Source: Actinomycetota bacterium (lineage in GTDB: Bacteria; Actinomycetota; Humimicrobiia; Humimicrobiales; Humimicrobiaceae). From it: a DNA stretch of 20,350 nucleotides. The position numbers were made by a program, and so were the translations under genes. This document shows, one piece after another, positions 7,480 through 15,169 of the stretch (position 1 is its first letter; each line of letters begins with the position of its first letter). The notes beneath the pieces are model-generated. The model saw only the letters and a list, made by a program, of their open reading frames with translations, did not search any database and had not been told where the DNA came from. Location of the stretch: NCBI GenBank assembly GCA_018400395.1, contig JAGYMN010000016.1:1-20350 (forward strand), written 5' to 3'.

Positions 7480-8139
7480 CTAAATTATCAGGGCATGTAG
7501 CCTTTTTATAGATTCCATAGTTTCAGAAACAATAATCGATGCTGCATCTTTTCTGCTGTTTTCGGCTATAATTTTTTCTGTGTCAATTATATCTCCTATT
7601 ATTAATTTTATTTTTGGAAAAAATATTCTTTTATGTGGTTTCTGTATTATATTATTGGTTCCGCTTATTGCAACAGGTATTATTTTCGCGCCTGATAGTA
7701 TTGATAGAAGACCTACCCCCCTTTTTCCCTCCCTTATAATGCCATCTACGGATCTGCTACCCTCCGGGAAAAGGCCAAGTAAATTGCCGTTCTGTAAAAC
7801 TTTTAAAGACCTTTCAATGGGTTTCCTGTCAAAGCTGTCCCTGTTTACAGGAAAAGCATTAAAAAAAGTAACAAGATTCGAAATAAACATTAATGAGAAC
7901 AATTCTCTCTTGGCCATAAAATAAATAATCCTTGGGATGGAGGCGCCAATAACAACTGGATCTAAATAGCTTATATGGTTTGAACATACAATATACTTTC
8001 CCTCGCGTGGTACTTTATCAACACACTTTATACTTAACCTGTATAATAATCTAAAAACACCTAATAAAAAAAGCTGTACGATCCTGAATAATACTTTAAA
8101 GGCTTTACCATGCTTATATTTTAGTTTTTGTGCGGTCAT
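7480..8139 (-). CDS. plsC: 1-acyl-sn-glycerol-3-phosphate acyltransferase PlsC
   Basis: Transfers an acyl chain to lysophosphatidic acid to give phosphatidic acid at the inner face of the membrane. The 219-residue protein has a hydrophobic N-terminal segment (about 16-36) and the family motifs: NHISYLDP with the HX4D pair His55/Asp60, the region around FPVNRDSFDRKP, FPEGSRS at 124-130, and a VAISGT block near the C-terminal third. The start overlaps the end of cmk by 26 bases. No in-frame downstream start precedes the catalytic motif, so this overlap seems real. No strong ribosome-binding site is visible, again fitting coupled translation. Confidence 0.93.
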   Translation of the reverse strand: MTAQKLKYKHGKAFKVLFRIVQLFLLGVFRLLYRLSIKCVDKVPREGKYIVCSNHISYLDPVVIGASIPRIIYFMAKRELFSLMFISNLVTFFNAFPVNRDSFDRKPIERSLKVLQNGNLLGLFPEGSRSVDGIIREGKRGVGLLSILSGAKIIPVAISGTNNIIQKPHKRIFFPKIKLIIGDIIDTEKIIAENSRKDAASIIVSETMESIKRLHALII

Positions 8140-8818
8140 AATAAAGCTGTTTTATTTTATTTACCACCTCAAATATTGGCATATCTGATGTATCTAACTT
8201 GATTCCGTCGCCGGGTATTACCAGGGGGCTATCTTTCCTGTTACTGTCAATAAAATCTCTTTTTTTTATTTCTTCTTTAATGTGGCCAAGTTTAACTTCT
8301 TGATTTTTTTCCTCTAATTGTAATTTTCTTCTTTTTACCCTCTCAGAAATGCTGGCTGTAAGAAATATCTTTAAAACTGCATCAGGGTAAACAACGCTTC
8401 CAGTATCTCTGCCTTCAAGTATTGCATTCCCTTCACCCGCAATTTTTCTCTGCATTGATACAAGGTATCTTCTTATACCGGGAAGCCTGCTTACAATTGA
8501 TACGGCGCTGCCTACCTCGGGGCTTCTTATACTTTCTGCTACATCTCTGTCATTAATAAAAACCTTTGTATAGCTATTTTCGCTTGAAGCTACCTGATCT
8601 ATTTCCAGTTTTACTCCTGATGCAGCTGCAAGTATTGATTTCTCGTCTTCCAGTTCGATATTGTTTTCCAGCGCAATTAATGTTATTGCCCTGTACATAG
8701 CACCTGTATCTAAATATTTCATATCAAGATCTCTTGCCAGAATCTTGGCAACTGTGCTTTTACCACTCCCTGCAGGGCCGTCTATTGTAATAATGTTTCT
8801 GTAGGCATATTTTTTCAT
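8114..8818 (-). CDS. cmk: Cytidylate kinase Cmk
   Basis: Phosphorylates CMP and dCMP using ATP. Residues 14-21 (GPAGSGKS) form the P-loop; LDTGAMYRA at 36-44 and EGRDTGSVVYPDA at 135-147 are characteristic of CMP kinases. The insert domain and the lid rich in Arg/Lys (RVKRRKLQLEEK) follow. The length of 234 residues is usual. The gene sits between aroA (4-base gap) and plsC (26-base overlap), in the aroA-cmk order common in Gram-positive bacteria and Actinomycetota. Confidence 0.96.
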   Translation of the reverse strand: MKKYAYRNIITIDGPAGSGKSTVAKILARDLDMKYLDTGAMYRAITLIALENNIELEDEKSILAAASGVKLEIDQVASSENSYTKVFINDRDVAESIRSPEVGSAVSIVSRLPGIRRYLVSMQRKIAGEGNAILEGRDTGSVVYPDAVLKIFLTASISERVKRRKLQLEEKNQEVKLGHIKEEIKKRDFIDSNRKDSPLVIPGDGIKLDTSDMPIFEVVNKIKQLYYDRTKTKI

Positions 8819-8822
8819 ACAA

Positions 8823-10106
8823 TCAACTAATACTTTTAAAAATATTATCGAAACCGGGGAAAGAAGTATTTATGCAATCAGTATCGGATATGTATACTTT
8901 CTCCCCTGAAAGCATTGAAAGAATTGAAAGCGACATTGCAATCCTATGATCCCCCAGGCTGTCAAGGCTGCATCCTTTTATTTTAAGATTTTTATTACCT
9001 CTTATTATCAGCCCGTCTTTTAGCTCTTTTATATCTACACCAGCTTTTTTAAACTGGCTTGCTATAGCTTTTATTCTGTCGCTCTCCTTGTATCTCAGTT
9101 CTCCTGCGCCTTTTATAACTGTTGTACCATCTGCTTTTGATGCAGCAATACAAAGTGCGGGTATTTCATCAATTATATTAGGAATCTTATCGGTATCTAT
9201 ATTAGCAGGGAAAAGATTGCTTGAGCTTACTTCTATATCCCCTACAGGCTCATTACAGATTATCCTCTTATTTTTTATATTTATAAAGCCTCCCATATTT
9301 TTAAGTATATCAATTATGTAGCTTCTTGTAGGATTTATGCCAATATCCTTTATAATTATATGTGAATCCTTAAGAATTATTGCTGCAGCAATTAAAAATA
9401 ATGCAGAAGATATATCTCCCGGAATGACCAGGTCTTTAGCTTTAAGTTTCTTTTTTGGATTAACTCTTGTGTATCTTCCATTATAATCTATATCGGATTC
9501 AAAATATTCCAGCATCCTTTCAGTATGATCCCTGGAAACCTGCGGCTGGATTATCTCCGTAGTTCCTTCTGCATGTAATGCAGCAAGTGATATACATGAT
9601 TTTACCTGAGCACTTGAAATATTAAGTTCAAACTTTTTTCCTTTTAGAGTATTGCTTCCAAATATAATTATAGGTGCTTTTTTATTATTGCATCTGCCGT
9701 AAACCTCTGCACCCATTTCGTTAAGAGGTTTAATTATCCTGTCCATTGGCCTATTGTTTACAGAATGATCCCCGCTTAGAACGGAAAGGATGTTGTTTCC
9801 TGCAATAATACCGCTTATCAGACGTATTGTCGTACCTGAATTGACTACTTCCAATATTTCATCAGGTTCTTTTAAACCAGAAATGCCTGCACCATAAACG
9901 ACAACCTCATTATCATTAATCTCTATTCTCACGCCCAATTTTTTTAATGTTTCAATAGTGCATATGCAATCTTCTGAAAATAGAAAATTTTTAATCCTTA
10001 CAGGTTTATTTACGAGAGAAGCGATAATGACACTCCTGTGGGATATTGACTTATCACCGGGTATTTTCACATATCCATTTATACTTTTTATGCCGCTTAA
10101 TTCCAT
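8823..10106 (-). CDS. aroA: 3-phosphoshikimate 1-carboxyvinyltransferase (EPSP synthase) AroA
   Basis: Sixth step of the shikimate pathway: joins phosphoenolpyruvate to shikimate 3-phosphate. I chose the ATG at 10104-10106, giving 427 residues. It has GGTGA five bases upstream and falls one base after the tyrA stop codon. A TTG four codons earlier (10116-10118) is possible but would overlap tyrA. With this start, PGDKSISHRS supplies the substrate-binding Lys19, Ser20 and Arg25. SGDHSVNNRPMDRI, SSAQVKSCISLAAL and RYKESDRIKAIA are the other expected motifs, and SLGDHRIAMSLSI lies near the C-terminus. Two inside-out alpha/beta domains of normal size are implied. Co-transcription with tyrA points to tyrosine and general aromatic synthesis. 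Confidence 0.96.
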   Translation of the reverse strand: MELSGIKSINGYVKIPGDKSISHRSVIIASLVNKPVRIKNFLFSEDCICTIETLKKLGVRIEINDNEVVVYGAGISGLKEPDEILEVVNSGTTIRLISGIIAGNNILSVLSGDHSVNNRPMDRIIKPLNEMGAEVYGRCNNKKAPIIIFGSNTLKGKKFELNISSAQVKSCISLAALHAEGTTEIIQPQVSRDHTERMLEYFESDIDYNGRYTRVNPKKKLKAKDLVIPGDISSALFLIAAAIILKDSHIIIKDIGINPTRSYIIDILKNMGGFINIKNKRIICNEPVGDIEVSSSNLFPANIDTDKIPNIIDEIPALCIAASKADGTTVIKGAGELRYKESDRIKAIASQFKKAGVDIKELKDGLIIRGNKNLKIKGCSLDSLGDHRIAMSLSILSMLSGEKVYISDTDCINTSFPGFDNIFKSIS

Positions 10107-10107
10107 A

Positions 10108-11229
10108 TTATTCACCAAGTATTTTTTTAACTTTTACCCCATATCCTGCATTCCCTACGGCTTCTCTGGCAATACGACTCTCATCATCTCCCTGCACAAG
10201 TAATTTCAGTATCCCCCCTCCCGAAAATTCTGTTGAATGAAATATCGAAATATCCTCTATATTTATGCCTTTTGAACTTATAGCAAGTGTGATTTCGCTT
10301 AAAGATCCGGGTTTATCGGGTATAGCAACCTTTAATTCGAACAATTTTGATATATCTTTTTCAACATATTTAGGCAGATTTATCCGTGCTTCCTGTGCCT
10401 TTAAATAATGCTCCCTTATAAAATCCGCATCGTTTCCGTAAAGACCCTTCTTGAATTTTTCTAAATGATTTATATAAAGATCTATCGATTTAATAATCTC
10501 TTCTCTGTTTTCAATAGTAATATCAAGCCACATCTTAGTATTTGAAGCTGCAATCCTTGTCATATCCCTGAACCCGCCAGCGCATAATTTAAAAAGGTTT
10601 TTCAATTTCTTTTGCCTGTCATTAACAATCTCTATAAGGTTTGTTGAAAGAATATGTGGCAGGTGACTTATAAGTGCTACGTTTTCATCATGCTCCTCAG
10701 GACTTATTGAGATTACCCTTGCACCTATCTTTGTAAGAATATTATGTAATGTTAGAAGATGTTCCGTAATTGTATCTTCTGTCGGGGTAAGTATATAAAA
10801 AGCATTTTTGAAAAGGTCAGGTTTTGCTGATAGAACTCCTTCGTTTTCTGATCCTGCCATAGGGTGACCGCCTATAAAATATGCATCTTCTGGCAGTATG
10901 TTATTTATTTTTTTTACTATTTTCTCTTTTGCACTTCCCACATCAGTTATTATTACATCTTTTTTTAAATTATATTTAATGGATTCAACTACATCTATGA
11001 TTTTGCTTAACGGAGTCGCTATTATAATAAGGTCAGCATTTTTTGAAGCTTCAATATAATCACTGGCAATTATATCTATAATATTCCTGTATTTTGCAAT
11101 GTTCATTGCATCATTTTCAATATCATATCCAGTAACTACAAAATTTTTTCCAAGTCTTTTCAGGGCTAATGCCAGCGATCCACCTATGAGACCCAGGCCA
11201 ATTACAGTAATATTTCTTATATTTTTCAT
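10108..11229 (-). CDS. tyrA: Prephenate dehydrogenase TyrA with C-terminal ACT domain
   Basis: NAD(P)-dependent oxidative decarboxylation of prephenate to 4-hydroxyphenylpyruvate, the tyrosine branch. Residues 11-18 (GLGLIGGS) form the dinucleotide-binding loop; ATPLSKI, GGHPMAGSENEGV (His122) and ISHLPHILSTNL (His189) are family signatures, followed by a helical dimerisation domain. Residues about 297-370 are an ACT domain (VAIPDKPGSLSEI, then GINIEDISIF), so allosteric control by an amino acid, probably tyrosine, is likely. It heads the tyrA-aroA-cmk-plsC-ispH-der-gpsA run. No anthranilate or T-box leader is seen upstream. The 373-residue length matches TyrA-ACT proteins. Confidence 0.95.
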   Translation of the reverse strand: MKNIRNITVIGLGLIGGSLALALKRLGKNFVVTGYDIENDAMNIAKYRNIIDIIASDYIEASKNADLIIIATPLSKIIDVVESIKYNLKKDVIITDVGSAKEKIVKKINNILPEDAYFIGGHPMAGSENEGVLSAKPDLFKNAFYILTPTEDTITEHLLTLHNILTKIGARVISISPEEHDENVALISHLPHILSTNLIEIVNDRQKKLKNLFKLCAGGFRDMTRIAASNTKMWLDITIENREEIIKSIDLYINHLEKFKKGLYGNDADFIREHYLKAQEARINLPKYVEKDISKLFELKVAIPDKPGSLSEITLAISSKGINIEDISIFHSTEFSGGGILKLLVQGDDESRIAREAVGNAGYGVKVKKILGE

Positions 11230-11271
11230 ATTTTATTAAATAAATGCATATACCGTTAATAGTAACCTATA

Positions 11272-11300
11272 ACTATATAAAAAATATGGACTTTTAACAA
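11272..11300 (-). promoter_or_regulatory. Possible promoter for the tyrA-aroA-cmk-plsC-ispH-der-gpsA run
   Basis: On the minus strand TTGTTA (11300-11295) is followed after 17 bases by TATAGT (11277-11272), about 45 bases upstream of tyrA. A second overlapping pair, TTGATA then TATTTT, lies about 10 bases further upstream. Both are only moderate matches in very AT-rich sequence. Confidence 0.33.
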
Positions 11301-11379
11301 TATTATCAATCTTTTAAAATTTTAATAATAGAGGTTTAGTTCAAAAAAAAATTATTTTAATTTTTCCTGTGCTTTTATG

Positions 11380-11408
11380 TTGACATGGAATATTTTTTTT
11401 GTTATCTT
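11380..11408 (+). promoter_or_regulatory. Plus-strand promoter for the intergenic RNA
   Basis: A perfect -35 TTGACA at 11380-11385, then exactly 17 bases, then TATCTT at 11403-11408 (4 of 6). It is the best sigma-70-type -35 box I noticed in the window. It points into the intergenic region, opposite to every gene, and is followed by a foldable sequence that ends in an intrinsic terminator. Confidence 0.6.
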
Positions 11409-11414
11409 TTAAAT

Positions 11415-11582
11415 ATCTCAAAACCGGAGGCAACTTTCAGGTATAGCCTTATAATTGCTTTCGAAAGGAGGCATTTTAGGTTAGAAGCTGAAGAGTCCCT
11501 GAGAAAAGTTTTGAGGTAGGTCCCGAGATTTTAAGTAGCCTACAGCGGAAGCCATGGTGAAAGATAACTCGGGATTTTTTTA
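11415..11582 (+). ncRNA. Structured non-coding RNA of about 165 nt, family not identified
   Basis: Lies between the transaldolase gene and tyrA on the strand opposite to both, with its own promoter and terminator. It has no ORF of note. Visible pairings: CUCAAAAC (11417-11424) with GUUUUGAG (11508-11515); ACUUUCAG (11433-11440) with CUGAAGAGU (11488-11496, one bulge); GCCU (11446-11449) with AGGC (11469-11472). These form a long interrupted rod with an internal loop. Downstream, GUAGG (11516-11520) can pair with CCUAC (11539-11543), while the adjacent UCCCGAG (11521-11527) pairs with CUCGGGA (11568-11574). These two helices interleave, so they make either a pseudoknot or two alternative folds. 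I do not see RNase P, tmRNA, SRP, T-box, TPP, SAM, cobalamin or ydaO signatures. A rod with a bubble fits 6S-like RNA; a raiA-type RNA is another candidate. Neither is shown. Confidence 0.6.
11521..11582 (+). terminator. Intrinsic terminator ending the plus-strand RNA
   Basis: TCCCGAG (11521-11527) pairs perfectly with CTCGGGA (11568-11574), and the 3' strand runs straight into a T tract (11575-11581). The 40-base loop is long for a terminator and contains CCTAC, which can pair outside it, so termination may depend on the RNA fold. On the opposite strand the helix is not followed by a T run, which fixes the direction as plus. Confidence 0.6.
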
Positions 11583-11662
11583 TACTATTTACAAATTATA
11601 ACTTATGTTTTATCTGAATAATATTATAAAATATAGGATTTTATATATAAAAATTTTCTGTT

Positions 11663-12502
11663 CTAATTTTCCCTGATAAGTTTTTCATATTCAGGAACAA
11701 TATCATCAGTAAATTTTTTCATCCCTTCCCTTGTTTTATAGTGTGATACAAGTTCCTTTATAACTATGAACGGGATAGTGGCTATATCAGCGCCTACCAG
11801 TGCAGCTTCCCTGACCTGACGGGGATTTCTAAGGCTTGCAGCAAGGACCTTTGTTCTTTTAATGCTGTAGTTGTCAAATACTTCCCTTATCATGGCTACA
11901 AGATCTATTCCGGATAGAACTCCATTATCTTCCAGAGTCTTATCTTCGACTTCATAGCCCATGTAGGGAAAATAATCAGATTTTTTGAATTCTATTTTAT
12001 TTTCTGTCCTTATATAATCATCTATCCTTCCGGCAAAAGGTGATACGAAAGTAGCACCGGCCTTTGAGGCAAGAAGAGCCTGCTCGGGAGTAAATACAAG
12101 CGTGCAGTTTATGGGAATATTTTTATCTGATAGGGTCTTTATTGCCCTGAGTCCATCAAAATCAGTTTTACTATTTTCTTCAAAAGAAGGGTTTACTGGT
12201 ATTTTTATATAAACATTTTTTGCGATAGGATTAAACATATTGAATAGCTTAATTCCTTCTTCTACCATTGAATCATAGGTGTTACCGATTACTTCAAGGC
12301 TGACAGGCAGGCCCTTTGCAAGATTAAGGATTTTTATTATATATTCTTTGATATCTATTTCAGTTCCATCTTTTTTAACTTCTTCCACAGCTGCTCTTAT
12401 AAGAGACGGATTTGTAGTAACTCCGTCAAGAATGCCGTATGAGTGGGCTTTCTTTATTTCTTCCAATTTGCCTGAGTCGATAAAAACTTTTATTTTGACC
12501 AC
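11663..12502 (-). CDS. Transaldolase / fructose-6-phosphate aldolase family protein
   Basis: A class I aldolase of the TalC/FSA type acting on sugar phosphates (dihydroxyacetone or erythrose 4-phosphate transfer). The chosen GTG start (12500-12502) gives 279 residues beginning VVKIKVFIDSG, which aligns with the usual family N-terminus MKIFIDT, and AAAGG lies just upstream. An ATG at 12539-12541 would add 13 residues, but that stretch contains a promoter-like extended -10. Motifs: GVTTNPSLI early; YIKIPV with the Schiff-base Lys at 100 in this numbering; then CTLVFTPEQALLASKAGATFVSPFAGRIDD. It is about 60 residues longer than typical FSA/TalC proteins, with extra segments after IKIPV and after GRIDD. 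Whether it works as transaldolase or aldolase is not decidable by eye. It looks monocistronic or weakly linked to the lipoprotein gene upstream. Confidence 0.88.
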   Translation of the reverse strand: MVKIKVFIDSGKLEEIKKAHSYGILDGVTTNPSLIRAAVEEVKKDGTEIDIKEYIIKILNLAKGLPVSLEVIGNTYDSMVEEGIKLFNMFNPIAKNVYIKIPVNPSFEENSKTDFDGLRAIKTLSDKNIPINCTLVFTPEQALLASKAGATFVSPFAGRIDDYIRTENKIEFKKSDYFPYMGYEVEDKTLEDNGVLSGIDLVAMIREVFDNYSIKRTKVLAASLRNPRQVREAALVGADIATIPFIVIKELVSHYKTREGMKKFTDDIVPEYEKLIREN

Positions 12503-12521
12503 CTTGCCTTTATTTTTTAAA

Positions 12522-12530
12522 TTTATACCA
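12522..12530 (-). promoter_or_regulatory. Extended -10 promoter element upstream of the transaldolase gene
   Basis: On the minus strand TGGTATAAA (TG-N-TATAAA) lies about 20 bases upstream of the GTG start and just downstream of the alternative ATG. If used, transcription would start after that ATG, supporting the GTG. No good -35 is present, as expected for extended -10 promoters. A nearly identical TATGGTATAAA precedes the M50 peptidase gene. Confidence 0.45.
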
Positions 12531-12663
12531 TAATATGGCATTAAATTTTAATGATATTAATCCATAATCAGATTTTTTTAATATATCATTATGAAAAATC
12601 AATAATTTTTTTAATTAACTTTACATATTACTGATAAAAAACAATAAATACAACTACGCTATC

Positions 12664-15120
12664 TCAATCTTTTGTTATACTTGAAATATCAAGCTCTTCT
12701 ATCCTGAAAATAAATTCCTGCTCAACGTCAGGTACACCTTCTCCTTCCCATGAATAGTCAAAACCATCATAATAATAGCTTCCAATATCCATGGTGGTAT
12801 GCTCGTATATGTATCCTGGTCCTCTTTCTGTTACTATATTGAGAAAGTAGTTGCTTGTCCAGAATTTTTCCTCGGTAGTTATATCTATTGGAACCCAGCC
12901 GCAGCCCGGCAATTTGATTTCTACCCATGCATGGCCTATATCAATCTCTTTATTTTCTTCATACAATATAGTATATACAGGGATGCCGGCAGCCAGTCTT
13001 GCCGGTATTCCAGCAGATCTCAGCATAGCAGTGTATAATATGGAATAATCCGAACAAACACCCGAACCTTTTTCCAGGATCTGAGAAGCATTCATAAATT
13101 CATAATTCCTGTCTTCTGCCCTTTCGTAATCATAATATAGATTCTGCGCTATAAATTCATATATCTCTTCAGCAATCTTAAGCGGACTTGATTCATTACC
13201 AATCAAATTCTCCGTTATTTCAGAAATAACAGGATTTTCAGAGTCAATATAAAAATCTTCTCTTGTATAGTATAATAAATCTGGATCGTTTTCATCATAG
13301 GAAAGATCCGGATTAATATTCCCATAATCAAATTCATTTACGGTAACGTCAAAAAATGCACTGACCGATATCTCATCACCGTGATTTATATCACTGTCTA
13401 TATCGAATTTTAATATTTTATTCCATTGATTATCATATATCTCATCAGATACAGGAATATTCGTTGAAACATTTTCTATATATTGATATGGTTCATAGGT
13501 AAGCGGAATCCTCATAAAACATTCTACATCACTTAAGGATTGATTACTGTTATTTTTAATAATATACCCTATTTCTAATTTGAAATTATGAGGATTAGTG
13601 TTTAAAACAGGATTATTTACATCTGCAACATGTATTTCTTCTAAGACGTTATCAGTCAGCTGGCCATCAGAGACTTCAAGAGTAATCTGATAATAACCGG
13701 GTTCCGAAAATATACTATCGACTACTTTTTCATCTATCATAATACTGTTATTTATATCCCAGACATATGATAGCTCTCTACCTTCAGGGTCAAATGAATC
13801 AAGGGCACTAAATACCAGTGGTGTCCCTTTTATATAATAATCACCGACTTTGTCTCCATAGATATCCATTGCAGCATGTGGAATAATATTACCGTTACTG
13901 CCGGCAATAAGATCAGGGATTTCATCATCATCTTCTGTTGAGAGCTTTATTATCACAAGACCTTCAAACCCATCGGCTATATAGCCGTAATTGCCTTTTA
14001 AGGTAATGTCATATGAGGAACCACTGGTATTTAGTCTTCCTGCGATAGAAGGATTGCTTCTTTCACTTACATTTATAGTATAGATTCCTCCGGTAAGATC
14101 TGAAACATACAGGAAACCGTCTACCATATCAAGTTCCCATGACCCTCCAGGCAGATCGATATTTCCCATTAACTCGGGAGAACCAGAAGATATATCCACT
14201 ATCTGTATCCTGCTGTTATAATAATCGTCATCTTCTGAAATATTGCTGGAAAGATAAACTGAATCAGCATCAGCGAAGATCCCCCAGGAATTTGAAGGCA
14301 CCTCAATTTTGGACACTATTAAAGGATTCTTAATATCTTTTATGTTTATCATAACCAGGTCACTTTTACCTGTATAGTCATCTGCTGCATAATCATAATA
14401 ATTGATATTCAAATATGCAAAATCACCCTTAACTGTTATGTTGGACGGCGAACCGGGCAGTATAAGTTCACTTTCAATTACGGGGTTTCCCTTATCAGAT
14501 ATATCAATGATCTCAAGGATATCCAGTTTGTTTCCATCATAAGTGCTTGTGTTTAAAAAGGCATGATTTCCTTCTATATATAAACCAAAAACTGATTTTT
14601 TGTCTTTATTGCCGGTATTGTAATCTCCAATCACTACGGGGTTTTCCTTATCAGATATATCAACTATTTTAAATCCGCATTCTGAATAATAATCGTTTTC
14701 AGCAGGTACCCACTCTGTATATGAAATATATGCAGTATCTTCCTTAACTATAATAATATTTGCAGAATCGATACCGGGGCACTTGCCGGTTATATAAGGG
14801 GTTTTTTTATCAGCTATATTTATTATATAAAGTACGCCCAGGTCATTTGTTAGATACGCATAATTTCCTGATACGTCAACATCTATTGCCTGTCCTGGAA
14901 TAGCTGTACTGCTAATCTTTTGGTTAAAAGGTATGCCGCTGAAAATGTCGTGATCAGGTTCCTGTAATTCTGCATTCTCTATGGTTTTATCATCTTTATT
15001 TGCTATATCTGATAATTTATCCTGCAAATCAAAAGGAATAAAACAGCATCCTGCAGTAAAAAATATAACAGCAAGTATGACTGCAAGAAACAATACGTAT
15101 GATTTAATTCTAATTATCAT
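12664..15120 (-). CDS. Lipoprotein with LVIVD beta-propeller repeats, PKD-like domain and transglutaminase-like domain
   Basis: A predicted 818-residue surface lipoprotein. Residues 1-25 form a lipoprotein signal (hydrophobic core, lipobox TAGC, acylated Cys25). Residues about 75-395 carry at least six LVIVD-type repeats, each ending like KIVDISDKENPVVIG (around 100, 153, 205, 259, 308 and 349), expected to fold as a beta-propeller. Residues about 430-500 resemble a PKD/Ig-like domain (SFDPEGRELSYVWDIN, then ITLEVSDGQ). A beta-rich linker follows, then a transglutaminase-like domain: GSGVCSDYSILY with Cys689, GHAWVEIK with His730 and PIDIT with Asp746 form an apparently intact Cys-His-Asp triad. 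Such domains may be peptidases, cross-linkers or hydrolases, so the reaction is unknown. No partner gene is obvious. No clear ribosome-binding site. Domain order is read directly; substrate and role are not inferred. Confidence 0.85.
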   Translation of the reverse strand: MIIRIKSYVLFLAVILAVIFFTAGCCFIPFDLQDKLSDIANKDDKTIENAELQEPDHDIFSGIPFNQKISSTAIPGQAIDVDVSGNYAYLTNDLGVLYIINIADKKTPYITGKCPGIDSANIIIVKEDTAYISYTEWVPAENDYYSECGFKIVDISDKENPVVIGDYNTGNKDKKSVFGLYIEGNHAFLNTSTYDGNKLDILEIIDISDKGNPVIESELILPGSPSNITVKGDFAYLNINYYDYAADDYTGKSDLVMINIKDIKNPLIVSKIEVPSNSWGIFADADSVYLSSNISEDDDYYNSRIQIVDISSGSPELMGNIDLPGGSWELDMVDGFLYVSDLTGGIYTINVSERSNPSIAGRLNTSGSSYDITLKGNYGYIADGFEGLVIIKLSTEDDDEIPDLIAGSNGNIIPHAAMDIYGDKVGDYYIKGTPLVFSALDSFDPEGRELSYVWDINNSIMIDEKVVDSIFSEPGYYQITLEVSDGQLTDNVLEEIHVADVNNPVLNTNPHNFKLEIGYIIKNNSNQSLSDVECFMRIPLTYEPYQYIENVSTNIPVSDEIYDNQWNKILKFDIDSDINHGDEISVSAFFDVTVNEFDYGNINPDLSYDENDPDLLYYTREDFYIDSENPVISEITENLIGNESSPLKIAEEIYEFIAQNLYYDYERAEDRNYEFMNASQILEKGSGVCSDYSILYTAMLRSAGIPARLAAGIPVYTILYEENKEIDIGHAWVEIKLPGCGWVPIDITTEEKFWTSNYFLNIVTERGPGYIYEHTTMDIGSYYYDGFDYSWEGEGVPDVEQEFIFRIEELDISSITKD

Positions 15121-15169
15121 AGATTTAATTATCTAAATCCAAAAAATTATTTACAGGTTTACCGGAATA

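Noticed and set aside
11230..11660. T-box, SAM, TPP, cobalamin or c-di-AMP riboswitch controlling tyrA
   Set aside because: The foldable sequence and terminator run on the plus strand, away from tyrA, and none of the signature core sequences of those classes could be found.
12851..13048. Plus-strand short ORFs opposite the transglutaminase-like region
   Set aside because: Antisense shadows of a well-supported domain; no motif or ribosome-binding site.
15122..15139. Inverted repeat GATTTA/TAAATC just upstream of the lipoprotein gene as an operator
   Set aside because: It is a six-base AT-rich palindrome, expected by chance in this composition, with no second copy noticed nearby.
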